A stretch of 64,000 bases of DNA. Origin: Saccopteryx bilineata. Lineage: Eukaryota > Chordata > Mammalia > Chiroptera > Emballonuridae. The position numbers and the translations under genes were made by a program. Numbering within the stretch: position 1 is the first letter of the stretch; every line of letters starts with the position of its first letter. Where the stretch lies: assembly GCF_036850765.1 (NCBI RefSeq), contig NC_089493.1:263302534-263366533 (forward strand). The letters are read 5' to 3'. Under the pieces are notes generated by a model. That model was not told the DNA's origin, did not search any database, and saw only the letters and a list, made by a program, of their open reading frames with translations. Below, piece by piece: positions 45,301 to 63,539 of this stretch.

Positions 45301-46212
45301 GGGCCTTGGCCAAGGTGGCCGCAGTCAGAGACCTACCCAGAGCGCCCAGGTTCTAGCGGGCACCGCCCGCGCAGTCAAAGGTTACCGGGAGGGAGAATGA
45401 CTTAGGCCGCGCGGCGGACAGGCGGAAGACTTTGAGCCCAGAAGGTGAAACAAGGCCCAGGCGCCTGGGAGGCTGGAGGGATAGACGACCAGCCCCAAGT
45501 GAGCCAGCACCGTGCCCTCTCCGCATCTGGGGGGCGGCGGGAAGATGGCGTGCAGCCAAGGGCGCACGCCCCCTGCTGGGCAGAGAAAAGGATGGCCCGG
45601 CTTGGAACTCAGAGCCCCTGGTCTCCAGAAAGCTGCACCCCCTGCCGGCTTCGCCGCCTCACTGCACTCCGGGCCCCGCAGCCGCAGACTTGACTGGGTC
45701 CGACACCGGGTGCGCAGCCCGGGAGCGCATGGCGCACAAGGCACGCGCACGGGTGCAAGCCTGGGGCTGCCGCTGGGGGGCACCGCGGCGCGCTGCGCCC
45801 CACTTCGCTCCACCGGGGCCTTGGACACCGAACCCAGCACAGCCCAGCAGGGCACCGGGCGAGAGGCGGCGAGAAGCGGACACCCCAAAGCGGGGGCTGG
45901 CTAGCGCTGGGTCTCCCGCACGCCACGACCTTTCTCTGAGTTCCCCTGTAGACTTCGCGGCCCCCGCACCTCCTCCCCCGCAACCCCAGCCACGCGGCGC
46001 GGCGCAGCACAGCCCGGCCGCTCCCGCTCCGTCCTTGGAGGGTGTGGAAGGGTGGGTTTGGGGCCGGGGGCGGGTCTGGGGGCGGACCCGGAGGCGGGGC
46101 TGTCTCTGCGGCAGGATCCAGCTCGGCTCCCCCCCGGTCTCTCTCTGTCTTTCCTCCTCCCTCCTGCTCCGGGCGGAGCCCGGCATGGGGGGGCCGGCGC
46201 CCGGCAGGCCAG
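45300..46212 (+). promoter_or_regulatory. NYAP1: NYAP1 CpG-rich promoter and non-coding first exon
   Basis: Dense CpG, GC boxes (GGGGCGGG-like near 46065-46100) and no TATA. A donor GGCCAG|GTACGG at 46212 fits the end of a 5' untranslated exon, and an acceptor at 47423 (TTCCACCAAG|TGGATC) begins the exon with the start codon. Long frames on both strands here are compositional. Confidence 0.6.
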
Positions 46213-47471
46213 GTACGGTGATGTAGAAACTGGGGAGGCTTGGTACGAGGAGGTGGGATGGGGTTGATCAGGGGCAGGCTGGATTGGCGGGGCGAGAGAA
46301 GGAGAAACCCAGGATAGCAGGACAAGGGGAAGAGGAAGGGTTCCCGGGAACCTGGGGCCCTTGGATGGAGAGGGGGAATGAAGCCAGCCAGGTTTGGAAC
46401 CTACAGGCAAGGGAGAGGACGGCAGTAAGGAGGGGCGCCTGGAAGGAGAGGTGAGTCTGACGCGCAGGAGAGTGTGTTTGGGGGAAGGGAAACCAGGCAG
46501 GTATGGAGGCCGCAGCTCAAAAGGTAGCTATGGGGCCAGATTGGAGAGACTGGGTGGGATTGAGGGGTGGGGACTGAAAGAGGTAGCCTGGAGCCTCCCA
46601 GATCCTGGAGGAGGAAGAAAGCGATTTGGGCCATCCAGCGGGGGAAGCGGAGACCATCGCTGTGGAGCCAGGGCGCAAGAGAGGGGTGGACAGAGGACCG
46701 GGCCCAAGCAAAGAGCTGGAAATGGTGAACGGCAGGGGTTGGAGATATTTGGGGGTTGGTATTGTAGGTGCCCAACTCAGAGTGCCCCTGCCCGTTTTCC
46801 AGCATTCCAGTCCTGCCCTCATGACACCCCCAAGCCTCAGGGTCCGAAATGCTGTAGGGAGTCTGACTCTCACCCCCTTCCTCAGTGGGGTGCAATGTAT
46901 ACAAGTAGGCCTGGGCATAACTCGTTGTCTATAGGTATGTCCAGTTCTGTACAGTCTATTTGTGTTTGTCTGGAGGTCTATGTGTGCTGTGGGTGTGTCG
47001 GATGTTTATGTCTGTGTGGGTCTGCCTGTTCCTAGGTTGTGTTTACCTATGCTGATGTATGTGTCTGGTCCTCTGTAGATATGGGTCTATGGTCCCATGG
47101 TTTGTGTGTCTGAATGTGTGTTTATAGAGCCTGTGTGGTAGAGCAGGATGTATTTACAGGATGGGAATCTCTGTTGATCTGACCTCTCCAGAGTATGTAT
47201 ATGTGGCTCTGAAAACCTTTGTCAGGATGTGTGACTCTGTGTACAAATGTCCATCGATGTCTGTCTGTCTATGTTGGGTTTTCTGTGCCTCCATCTGTTT
47301 TCTCTCTCTGAGAACCCGAGTCATGTCTCTGTTCTTTTCTCTCTCTCCCTCTCCCTCTCTCTCTCATTCCTGGTCCTCACCTACCCCACACCATTCTCTT
47401 TTTCTTCCCATCCTTCCACCAAGTGGATCCGGGACCCAGGGAGGGCCGCCCCCCGGGCCTGGTGGCACTGA

Positions 47472-53467
<5,996 letters not shown>

Positions 53468-54290
53468 GAGGGGCTGGGAGACCCGGGCACCGGGACTGGG
53501 AAGCGAGCAGGGCGGGGCTTCCGAGAGACTTGCCTTGAAAAAGGGACACTTGAAGGACCAGGTGAGAGAGAGCCAGGGGAAACCCCTGCCCTCCATCCTA
53601 ACCCCCTGAGACGGAGTCTTCCAGGCCAGTCGGGCTTGGGGCACCAGCAGCAACCCTGGAAATTTGAGGGAGGAGGGTTTGCTTGAGATTGGCAGTAAGG
53701 CCCTCGCTGCTCTCACCCTTGATCTTGGTAGACTCCTCCTGAGAGGGCAAAGGCCAAGCCAGAGGTCAGCATGGGGGAGGAGGGAAGGGTTAGGGAGGAA
53801 AGGGGATGGGTCAATTGAAGGAGAGGGACTAGTGAGTGTTGAAGGAGCTCTTATAGAGTTGGGAATTGGGGAGGGCATATTTATTTTGTTATTTATTTTT
53901 GTCTAGAGGGCAATTCTGGGCCTTCGGACCTACTCCTGAGCAGGGAGTGGGGAGTCGTGAGCAATTAAAGGGAACCAAGTTTGCACTCTCCCCAATGCCT
54001 AAAGTCCCCACAGTCCATTCCTGTCCCAAAGCTAGGGGTTGGCTTGGAGGGCAGCAGACTAATTTATAGAATTTACAAGTCTCCAGAATTTGGTGGTGAG
54101 CGTGGCCTGCTCTGAAACAGGCATCTATTTAGCTCTGGAGTGAGGATCTGGCACCAGGGATGGGTGGGATGATGGGGAAGGAGGGAAATTTTAGTGGGTG
54201 AGGGGAGGGCAGGGTATTTATTTGAATTTTAAAAAAATCAGAAGAGATGTCAGGAAAATTTTTTTTAATTCGTTTCTTTCAGAATAATAT

Positions 54291-54296
54291 ATTAAA
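54291..54296 (+). terminator. NYAP1: Likely NYAP1 polyadenylation signal ATTAAA
   Basis: ATATTAAAAG at about 54289-54298, some 820 nt after the stop, in AT-rich DNA following GC-rich 3' UTR. Another ATTAAA near 53964 is an alternative. Confidence 0.45.
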
Positions 54297-54309
54297 AGAC
54301 TAATGATCC

Positions 54310-54928
54310 TAGAACTGGCTTCTTAAATTTAAGTGTGCTCTGCCTTTCTTACTGTTTCCTCTTCCCTCTGGCCCTTGGTTTGTGGGAGTTGAAGGTTGTG
54401 CAGGCAGGGTTGAGTGGCCAAGGCAAGTAACAGACAGGTGGAATCTGAGGTAAGTATTCGTAATACCACCATGCAGTGACTCAACACATTTATGGAGCAT
54501 CTGATGCGTGATTGGCAATGTGCCAGTGCAGAAGGAATGTTCAAACTAAAGCCTGCCTGCAAGCAGCTATAATCTACCCAAGGAGATGAACTTCCTGAGC
54601 TGACACTAGACAGTGCTCCAGGAGTAATAGAGGGAGAGGGCTGAGAAAGCGTCCTGGAAAGTGAGCCTCTAAGGACAGGTAAGGTTTGGATGAGCAGGGG
54701 GAGCAGGGACAGTCCCAAAGTCACAGTGTGATTGTAGAACAGTAGAAGATGGATGTTGAGGGCAGGAAGGATGTATAAATAATACAGAGGGCAATACTGA
54801 GTCAGCTATGATGGAGCTGGTTCAGAGATACGGGCCTCAAAGCAACATGATGATCCTGGGAAGGAACCCAGAGAGTCCTGGGAGGTGATGTATCATTAGG
54901 GAGGAGGATAAAAGAAATGTTGGGAGAG
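54310..54928. other. Intergenic, no gene seen
   Basis: Unique sequence downstream of NYAP1. Short antisense frames only, none recognised. Confidence 0.55.
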
Positions 54929-55112
54929 CCTGACCTGTGATGGCGCAGTGGATAAAGCGTCGACCTGGAAATTCTGAGGTCGCCGGTTCGAAACCCTGGG
55001 CTTGCCTGACCAAGGCACATATGGGAGTTGATGCTTCCAGCTCCTCCCCACTTCTCTGTCTCTCTCTCCTCTCTAAAAAAATGAATAAATAAAATTTTAA
55101 ATTCTAAAAAAA
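54929..55112 (+). repeat. SINE, family B
   Basis: Head GCCTGACCTGTGATGGCGCA, B box GGTTCGAAACC, tail AAATGAATAAATAAA. Flanked by ATGTTGGGAGA. Confidence 0.94.
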
Positions 55113-55623
55113 AAATGTTGGGAGAATGGAGGGCAAGACACAATGAATAGTGGTGGGGAGGGGTCTTCAAAGCCCATGTTTGGAGCGCATGTGATTAGGG
55201 AAATGATTGTCTTGACAGAGCAAGGAAAGTGGCATTAAGAGGATTTTGAGGGAAGAACAGTGAATTTGAAGCAATGGTGAATATTCAGGCTGGAAGGTTT
55301 GTAAACAGCAGGAACAGGGAGTTATAAAAATTGTCAGTGATACAAGAAATGTTTTTAGCCTGCCCAGGCAATGACACAATGAATTTAAAAATTAAGCAAA
55401 TAAATAATGGTACAATTGGCCTATAGAATATGAAAAAATATGGCAGTCGTATGAGAATTTGAAATATAGGAAACACCAAGTTAAAAATTAAATGATGATA
55501 GTTTGGGAGAGATGACAAGACTGTGAATTCGGAGTCATCAACCAGAAACAATACTCAAAGCCAAGACTGAGGTCTATAAGAGAGGGTGTGGATAGAAATA
55601 AGAGTTAAGAACAAAATATAATT
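55113..55623. other. Intergenic, no gene seen
   Basis: Moderately AT-rich unique or very old repeat DNA between two SINEs. No frame of interest. Confidence 0.5.
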
Positions 55624-56020
55624 GGCCCTGGCCGGTTGACTCAGCGGTAGAGCGTCAGCCTGGCGTGCAGGGGACCCGGGTTCGATTCCCGGCCAGGGCA
55701 CATAGAAGCGCCCATTTGCTTCTCCACCCCCCCTCCCTCCTTCCTCTCTGTCTCTCTCTTCCCCTCCCACAGCCAAGGCTCCATTGGAGCAAAGATGGCC
55801 CGGGCGCTGGGGATGGCTCCTTGGCCTCTGCCCCAGGTGCTAGAGTAGCTCTGGTCGCGGCAGAGCGACCCCCCGGAGGGGCAGAGCATCACCCCCTGGT
55901 GGGCAGAGCATCGCCCCTGGTGGGCGTGCCGGGTGGATCCCGGTCGGGCGCATGCGGGAGTCTGTCTGACTGTCTCTCCCTGTTTCCAGCTTCAGAAAAA
56001 TACAAAAAAAAAAAAAAAAA
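55624..56020 (+). repeat. SINE, family A
   Basis: Head GCCCTGGCCGGTTGACTCAG, two near-intact CTCF-like cores (CACCCCCTGGTGG and a 1-nt-shorter copy). Flanked by AACAAAATATAATT. Confidence 0.93.
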
Positions 56021-56039
56021 AGGAACAAAATATAATTAA

Positions 56040-56825
56040 GGAATAGCTTTTTAAATTTTTATTATTTTTTGAGATGTGACACATAACACTGTATTCATTT
56101 TAGGTATACAACATAATGGTTGATATATGTATATATTGTGAAATGATCACCACGGTAAGTTTAATTAATAGCCATCACCACACATAGTTACAAATTTTTT
56201 TTCTTGTGATGACTTTTTAAAGATTTAATTTATTGATTTTTAGAGAGGGGAGATAGGAAGTCTGGGAAGAGGAGTAGGAAGCAACTCATAGTTGCTCCTC
56301 ACATGTGCCTTGACTGCAGCAAGCCTGGGGTCTTGAACCGGTGACCTCAGCATTCCAGGTTGATGCTTTAAGCACTGCACCACCACAGGTCAGGCATGAT
56401 GAGAACTTTTAAGATCTACTTTCTTAGCAACTATTAAACATGCAATATAGCAATGTTAACTATAGTCACCATGCTGTATAAGACTTATCTTATAAGTGGA
56501 AGTTTATGCCTTTTGACTACCTTTGCCCATTTTGCAACCCCCCCAACACCAATCTGTTCTCTGTATCTATGAGGTCAGTTTTTTGTTTTTATTTTAGATT
56601 TCACATATAAATGAGATAATATGGTATTTGTCTTTCTCTGACTTATTTCGCTTAGCATTATGCCATGAAGGTCCATTCCTGTTGTGGAAAATGACAGGGT
56701 TTTCAATAGCTGTTTAAGCTAATTAGAAAATAATTAGAATAATTTTCTAATTTAAATAATTAGAAAGTTGATGGAAGGCAACATCCAGTGTATAAGAGCA
56801 ACAAAAGTAAAAATATCTATGAGTA
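56040..56825 (-). repeat. L1 3' UTR region, antisense
   Basis: Reverse complement contains ACAAATACCATATTATCTCA and GTGGTGATCATTTCACAATA, typical of L1 3' ends. Split by a family B SINE. Confidence 0.7.
56215..56395 (-). repeat. SINE, family B, antisense
   Basis: AAGATTTAATTTATTGATTT at the left, head ACCACCACAGGTCAGGC at the right, nested in the L1 piece. Confidence 0.85.
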
Positions 56826-56829
56826 ACTT

Positions 56830-57172
56830 TTTTTAAGCAAGAGTGAGGAGGCGGAGTGGGGGACAAACAGACTGGATGATGAGAAGCATCAATTCGTAGT
56901 TGCATCACTTTAGTTCATTGATTGCTTCTCATACATGCCTCTAGCTGAGCCAGTGACCCCATGCTCAAGCCACTGACCTTGGGCTTCAAGTCAACTACCT
57001 TTGGGCTCAAGCTGGCGACCATGGGGGTCATGTCTATGATCCCACACTCAAGCCGGCAACCCTGTGCTCAAGCTGGTAAGCCTGCATTCAAGCCTGCAAC
57101 CTCAGGGTTTTCAGCTTGGTTCCTCAGCTTCCCAGGTCAATGCTCTATCCACTGTGCTATCACCTGGTCAGG
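56830..57172 (-). repeat. SINE, family C, antisense
   Basis: Body ATGAGAAGCATCAATTCGTA and GCTCAAGCCACTGACC, head CACCTGGTCAGGC. Flanks ATGAGTAACTTT / AGGAGTAACTTT. Confidence 0.87.
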
Positions 57173-57189
57173 CTCTAGGAGTAACTTTA

Positions 57190-59095
57190 ACAAGAAATGT
57201 ATAGGATTGTATTCGATCAAACAGTAAAACTAACGTTCTTTGAGTTAGACCAGGAAGACTTGAATAAGCAGAGTAATAGGTGACAATTTTCCCTAAATCT
57301 ATAAATTCAGTGCAGTATCCAAATTTCAAAGGAATAATTTGAGAAGGTTGACAAAATAATTCAAAAGTTTGTCCAGAATGATAACGAGATGAAACAGAAC
57401 ACTGAACCAGGTAAATAATGGGGGGGAGGGAACTGGCCTACCAAATATTAAAAGTTTAAATAAAAGCACAGTGTGCTGGAACTGGCACAGGACTGACACA
57501 ATCTATCAGAATAGAGTACAGAAATCTCCCCAAATGCACATGAAAATTTAGTACATAAATGATAAAAGTGGTGTTCTAATGGTGAGGGAAAAGTTAACTC
57601 AAATTGTTTCTTAAACAATTAGCCAATTAAAGGAGAGTGTGGAAAGCTGGGTTTCTATTTCATTTATTATGCCAAAAGATTTAAGTGTAAAAACAAAATA
57701 TTAAAAGGGGAAGGTGGGGCCCTGGCCGGTTGGCTCAGCGGTAGAGCGTCGGCCTGGCGTGCAGGAGTCCCGGGTTCGATTCCCGGCCAGGGCACATAGG
57801 AGAAGCGCCCATTTGCTTCTCCACCCCCACCCCCCTCCTTCCTCTCTGTCTCTCTCTTCCCCTCCCGCAGCCAAGGCTCCATTGGAGCAAAGATGGCCTG
57901 GGCGCTGGGAATGGCTCCTTGGCCTCTGCCCCAGGCACTAGAGTGGCTCTGGTGGCGGCAGAGCGACGCCCCGGAGGGGCAGAGCGTCGCCCCTGGTGGG
58001 CGTGCCGGGTGGATCCCAGTCGGGCGCATGCGGGAGTCTGTCTGTCTCTCCCCGTTTCCAGCTTCAGGAAATTAAAAAGAAAAGAAAAAAAAAGAGAAAA
58101 AAAAGGGGGGGTTGGTAAGCGTTCTCATAACTTGGGATGGAGGAGGCCTTTCTAAAATGACATGAAAATCAGAAGCAAATCAAAAGACTTAAGTTTGACC
58201 TTTCAAACTCCTATATAGCCAAGTCACCTTACAAGCATTAAACTGGGAAAATATGTCTAACACATGTGAAAATGATTGATACAATATACAAGCGAGATTT
58301 CTAAGTTGATAAGAAAAAGAAAACCCAAACAAATGTGAATAGAGAACATGAACAGAGAAGTCACTAAAGAAACAAATTACCAATGAATGTGTCCAACCTT
58401 AAAAGTAAGCAATGCAAATAAGCAATAAAAAAATACTTTACCTATCAGACAAAACTGAAAAAAGAATTTATAACATCCCTCTGGCAAGTATGTGCAGTAA
58501 AGAGGCACTAACTGTAAATGTAAATTAAAACAGCTGTTCTGAAGGCCAGTTTAAAAGTATTTACTGAAACTTAAAATGTGCATAGTTTTGACTCAAAATT
58601 TTCATTTCCCAAAATTTATCCTATGGAAATAGTTACAAAAGTATGCTAAGCTAACTGTACAAGGGTGCTAATTACAGCATTATTTTAGACAATGAAAAAT
58701 TGGAAACAACCCCCAAAGTTCATCAGTATGGCAACTGACTAAATAATTTATGATAGCAATGGAAAACTGAAACTGTTAAATAGAATACAGATGGTATAGC
58801 CATTCTGAACACAAGAAGCAGTTCATAATAAGTAAACAAAGCAATATACAGAAAAGTACATACATGTAGAAAAAGCACATTTTCAGAAAAATTACTTTTA
58901 AATTTTTATGTAGGTCTGAAAGGAAATAAAGCCAAATAATGATGATTATTTTGAGATCCAAGGAGAGAAGGGGTCTTAATTTGCTGAAAAAATAAATTTA
59001 GATTGCTTGAATTTTTATGTGTATGTCTCATTCTGAAATCAGAAAACTATATATTTATTATTTTTTAAAAAGAGAAATAAATAAGTAGTTAAGTG
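57190..59095 (+). repeat. L1 fragments (ORF2 region), degenerate
   Basis: ATAAATTCAGTGCAGTATCC, CAAAATAATTCAAAAGTTTG and later AATGAAAAATTGGAAACAAC resemble L1 ORF2 DNA. Stop-rich. Interrupted by a family A SINE at 57718. Confidence 0.65.
57718..58105 (+). repeat. SINE, family A, young
   Basis: Head GCCCTGGCCGGTTGGCTCAG, perfect Pol III boxes, one CTCF-like core shortened by 1 nt. A/G-rich tail. Confidence 0.93.
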
Positions 59096-59334
59096 TTCAA
59101 TGAGGATGAAGACAGGGGACAGGGGTTATGCTCAGTGACAAGAAGCAGAGGTAGGCACCAAGTGTCAAATACTGTGGGACCGGCATGTGTGGCTGTGTGG
59201 GTTCAAATCCCAGATGGGCACCTAGAGGCTGAAAAGAGAGGAGTAGGGATAGAGATGGAGATGAGGTGAGATGAGAAAGACTGGAACTCAGCAGAGTTGG
59301 AGTGCGAGGCTGGAATTTAAAAACGTAGGCTGTA

Positions 59335-59450
59335 GCCCTGGCCTGTTTGCCCAGTGGTAGGTGTCGACTCCACACATAGAAGTCCCAGGTTCGATTCCCG
59401 GTCAGGACACACAGAAGTGACCATCTGCTTCTTCTCCCCTCTACCTTCTC

Positions 59451-59496
<46 letters not shown>

Positions 59497-59708
59497 CCTC
59501 CTGCAGCCATGGATCAATTGATTCGAGCATGTTGGCCCCTGGCGCTGAGGATGGCTGGTGGAGCCTCTGCCTCAGGAATTAAAAATAGCTCAGTTGGGCA
59601 AAGCATGGGTCCCAGATCATAGGCCCCAGATGGGGGTTGCCAGGTGGATCCTGGTCGGGACGCATGCGGGAGTCTGTCTATCTCCTCTCCTCTCACTTAA
59701 AAAAAAAA
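59335..59708 (+). repeat. SINE, family A (old)
   Basis: Diverged head AGCCCTGGCCTGTTTGCCCA, (TC)n body at about 59455-59492, A tail. Flanks AACGTAGGCTGT / AAAGTAGGCTGT. Confidence 0.88.
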
Positions 59709-60208
59709 AGTAGGCTGTGCTGAAACTGTAAATCTCACATGAGGGATGAAGTGATGAGCACCCCTAAGAAGCCAGCCTGGGCCCAGCTCTGCTTGCCTGA
59801 CATGTGGTAAAACATCTGGATGCCCTCCTGGGGCCACTAAGCCACTTCCAACTCTGACTTTTCATTTTTAGAAACACCAGCAAAGCAGGAAAGTTTGGAG
59901 CAGCACAGCCAGAGGTGAGAGGGTCCCTGTACATTCAAGTCAAAAGGGCCACAGGAGCTGGATAGGAGAGACCTTCATTGGGGAGGTAACACATTCAAAT
60001 TAGAGGGGAGAGGAAAGTACCTCAGAAATAATATCCTGTCTTATTTTTCATGGACAATGTGTCTATTGAGATCATATTTAAGCTCTGAAGAGAGATTTCT
60101 ATCAAAGATTATATATAGGGTCATGTTAAAAAACTTGGGAGCAAATCTGAAGAGTGCTCAATGGCCAAAGGATGAGATAATTCGAGCATCAAGAAGGGTA
60201 AGAACAGC
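59709..60208. other. Intergenic, no gene seen
   Basis: Unique-looking DNA with no recognised repeat or frame. Confidence 0.5.
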
Positions 60209-60540
60209 CTGACCAGGTGCTGGCGCAGTAGATAGAGCATCCACCCGGGGCGCTGAGGACCCAGGTTCCAAATCCCGAGGTTCCCTGATTGAATACAGGC
60301 TCATCTGGCTTGAGCGTGGGATCATAGACATGACCCCATGGTTGCTGGCTTGATCTCAAAGGTTGCTAGCTTGAGCAAGGAAGGGGTCACTGGCTCAGCT
60401 AGAGCCACCCCTCCCCCATCAAGGCATGTATGAGAAAGCAATCGATGAACAACTAAAGTGTACAAATACCAAGTTGATGTTTCTCATCTCTCTCCCTTCC
60501 TGCCTGTCTCTGTCTCTCACTAAGGAAAAAGAAAGAAAGA
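60209..60540 (+). repeat. SINE, family C
   Basis: Head AGCCTGACCAGGTGCTGGCG, body with AAGCAATCGATGAACAACTA, A/G-rich tail. Confidence 0.88.
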
Positions 60541-60866
60541 AGAAGAATAAGGGTAAGAATTGCAGTAGATTGAAAGTCAAATAGGTAAATTCATTAGTTC
60601 ACAATGACAAAAAATATTTCTCACCTTTGGAGGATGCTAGAGAATCAATTCATTATTTTGAAAACTGGTAAGTGAAGGGAAAGAATCAAGCATCTGTTTA
60701 CCTTTTATCAAATCACCGATGAAGGAAAATTTCTCTTTATATAAATATTTTGACTAGTAAATAAAGACAGAATTTTAGAATTGAAATATAATCATGAAGT
60801 AATGGTTCTAGGTATTGAGTTTCAGTAGTAGCTGTCATCATCTATCACATTAAAAGAGACAACCAG

Positions 60867-61267
60867 CCCTGGCCGGTTGGCTCAGCGGTAGAGCGTCGGC
60901 CTAGCGTGCGGAGGACCCGGGTTCGATTCCCGGCCAGGGCACACAGGAGAAGCGCCCATTTGCTTCTCCACCCCTCCGCCGCACTTTCCTCTCTGTCTCT
61001 CTCTTCCCCTCCCGCAGCCAAGGCTCCATTGGAGCAAAGATGGCGCGGGCGCTGGGGATGGCTCTGTGGCCTCTGCCTCAGGCGCTAGAGTGGCTCTAGT
61101 CGCAACATGGCGACGCCCAGGATGGGCGGAGCATCGCCCCCTGGTGGGCAGAGCCTCGCCCCATGGTGGGCGTGCCGGGTGGATCCCGGTCGGGCGCATG
61201 CGGGAGTCTGTCTGACTGTCTCTCCCTGTTTCCAGCTTCAGAAAAATGAAAAAAAAAAAAAAAAAAA
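60867..61267 (+). repeat. SINE, family A, young
   Basis: Intact head and boxes, CTCF-like core at 61135-61147, a 19-nt A tail. Flanked by AAAAGAGACAACCA. Confidence 0.95.
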
Positions 61268-61269
61268 GA

Positions 61270-62270
61270 GACAACCAGACATGATGTGCCTCGTGATAGA
61301 AGAATGCACCACCATCTATGAAGTGTTCTAGTCCCCAAAAAACTGAACCTAGAAATATGATCAAGCCTATAGATGCCATTACCAGTTACAGGAAATAAAA
61401 AGAAGAAAATGCAGTGAACACCAGGAGATGCAATTAGCAAAATTGACACTGTGGGTAACACTTCAGGGCAAACAACTTGGATTCTTCAACCAGGGAAAAT
61501 AAAGAGATGGACCTGTATATTAGACTAAAAAACATTTTGTCTATTGCAATCCTGGACCTCCTAATTATTTGGATCCTAATTCAATCAAACAAACTTTTTT
61601 TTCCTCTTTGTAGTGAGAGAGGGACTGACAGGAAGGGGGAGAGATGAGAAGCATCAACTCCTAGTTGCGGCACCTTAGTTGTTCATTGATTGCTTTCTCC
61701 TATGTGCCTTGACTGGGGGCTCCAGCTAAGCCAATGACCCTCACTCAAGCCAGGGACCTTGGGTTTCAAGCCAGCAACCTTTGGGCTCAAGCCAGCCACC
61801 ATGGGGTTATATCTATGATCCTATGCTCAAGCCAATGACCCCACGTTCAAGCTGGCAAGCCCTTGCTCAATCAAGCCAATGACCTTGGGGTTGCAAACCT
61901 GGGTCCTCTGCGTCTCAGGCCGATTCTCTATTTACTGTGCTACTGCCTAGTCAGGTGAACACTTTTTTAAAAGCTCACTTCTTACTCACTTTATGAGACA
62001 CTAGGGAATATGACCCCTGACTGGTTATTTGATGAAATTAAGAAATTATTGTTAAATATTTAGGTGTAATAATGTATTCTGGTTATGTGTTTTTTAGAAT
62101 ATTTGAAGAGATAATACTGAAATATTAATGGGATAAATTATATGAGGTCTGGGATTCACTTCAAAATAAAATAGAAAGGGAAAAAGTGCAAGGGGGAAAC
62201 TATGAATGAGTTGATCATTGTTGAAGCTGATGAATGGTTTGCACTTGGGTCTATAAAATAAAAGTTGGTT
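61270..62270 (+). repeat. L1 3' UTR, degenerate, split by a SINE
   Basis: The right part reads CACTAGGGAATATGACCCCT, GGTGTAATAATGTATTCTGG and GGTCTGGGATTCACTTCAAA, as in old L1 3' UTRs. Confidence 0.62.
61605..61955 (-). repeat. SINE, family C, antisense
   Basis: Body GAGATGAGAAGCATCAACTC and CCTTAGTTGTTCATTGATTG, head CTACTGCCTAGTCAGG. Confidence 0.87.
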
Positions 62271-62274
62271 AGGA

Positions 62275-62410
62275 TATCATCGTACAGTGTAGAGGTTGCT
62301 AGTTCGATTTCCGGTCAGGGCATATACAGGAGGAGTAGCTCAGTAGTCCTGTTCCTGTTTCTGTCTCTCTCTCACTCTCTCCCTTCCTCTCTCTAATCAA
62401 TAAAATAAAC
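62275..62410 (+). repeat. SINE, family D (5' truncated)
   Basis: Starts near ATATCATCGTACAGTGTAGA, B box AGTTCGATTTCCGGTCAGGG, CT-rich end and AATCAATAAAATAAA. Confidence 0.8.
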
Positions 62411-62429
62411 ATTAAAAACAATTTTAAAG

Positions 62430-62816
62430 GCCCTGGCTGGTTGGCTCAGCAGTAGAGCATCGGCCTGGTGTGCGGGGGACCCGGGTTTGATTCCCGGCCA
62501 GGGCACATAGGAGAAGCGCCCATTTGCTTCTCCACCCCCGCCCCCTCCTTCCTCTCTGTCTCTCTCTTCCCCTCCCACAGCCAAGGCTCCATTAGAGCAA
62601 AGATGGCCCGGGCGCTGGGGATGGCTCCTTGGCCTCTGCCCCAGGCGCTAAAGTGGCTCTGGTCGTGGCAGAGCGACGCCCCAGAGGGGCAGAGCATCGC
62701 CCCCTGGTGGGCAGAGCGTTGCCCCTGGTGGGCGTGCCGGGTGGATCCCGGTCGGGCGCACGCGGGAGTCTGTCTGACTGTCTCTACCCGTTTCCAGCTT
62801 AAAAAAAAAAAAAAAA
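62430..62816 (+). repeat. SINE, family A, first of a tandem pair
   Basis: Head GCCCTGGCTGGTTGGCTCAG, CTCF-like core at about 62698-62710, A tail running directly into the next SINE. Confidence 0.93.
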
Positions 62817-63205
62817 GCCCTGGCCGGTTGGCTCAGCAGTAGAGCGTCGGCCTAGCGTGCGGAAGACCCGGGTTCGATTCCCGACCAGGGCACACAGGAG
62901 AAGCGCCCATTTGCTTTTCCACCTCTCTGCCGCGCTTTCCGCTCTGTCTCTCTCTTCTCCTCCCGCACCCAAGGCTCCATTGGAGCAAAGATGGCCTGGG
63001 CGCTGGGGATGGCTCTGTGGCCTCTGCCTCAGGCGCTAGAGTGGCTCTGGTCGCAACATGGGGACGCCCAGGATGGGCAGAGCATCGTCCCCTGGTGGGC
63101 AGAGCGTCGCCCATGGTGGGCGTGCCGGGTGGATCCCGGTCGGGCGCATGCGGGAGTCTGTCTGACTGTCTCTCCCTGTTTCCAGCTTCAGAAAAATGAA
63201 AAAAA

Positions 63206-63222
<17 letters not shown>
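62817..63222 (+). repeat. SINE, family A, second of a tandem pair
   Basis: Starts at GCCCTGGCCGGTTGGCTCAG immediately after the A tail of the previous copy and ends in about 25 A followed by (AT)n. Confidence 0.93.

Positions 63223-63267
<45 letters not shown>
63223..63267. repeat. (AT)n microsatellite on a SINE tail
   Basis: About 22 AT units continuing the A tail of the family A SINE. Confidence 0.95.
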
Positions 63268-63271
<4 letters not shown>

Positions 63272-63539
63272 TTGTAGAAACTTATCAAATACTGAAAAGA
63301 AAAAATAAAATAAAACACCATATTTCTACTACCAGAGGTTATCATTTAACAGCTTACTATATAACATTACAGGACTGTTTCCCCAAATATATGTTTTCTA
63401 ACAACATGAGATCATCCTGCACATCCGATTTTGAAAGCTGTTTTTCTCTGTTAATGGTCTCCACTTCCCCATGCCAATAGCTTTTCATCTTATCTAACAT
63501 GTAGGCAGTGTATACAGTTCCTTAATTGTGCCCCAAAGT

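Noticed and set aside
45432..46226. 264-codon plus-strand frame and a 238-codon antisense frame over the NYAP1 CpG island
   Set aside because: Both strands are open at once in very GC-rich DNA, which is expected by composition; the plus frame runs through a splice donor.
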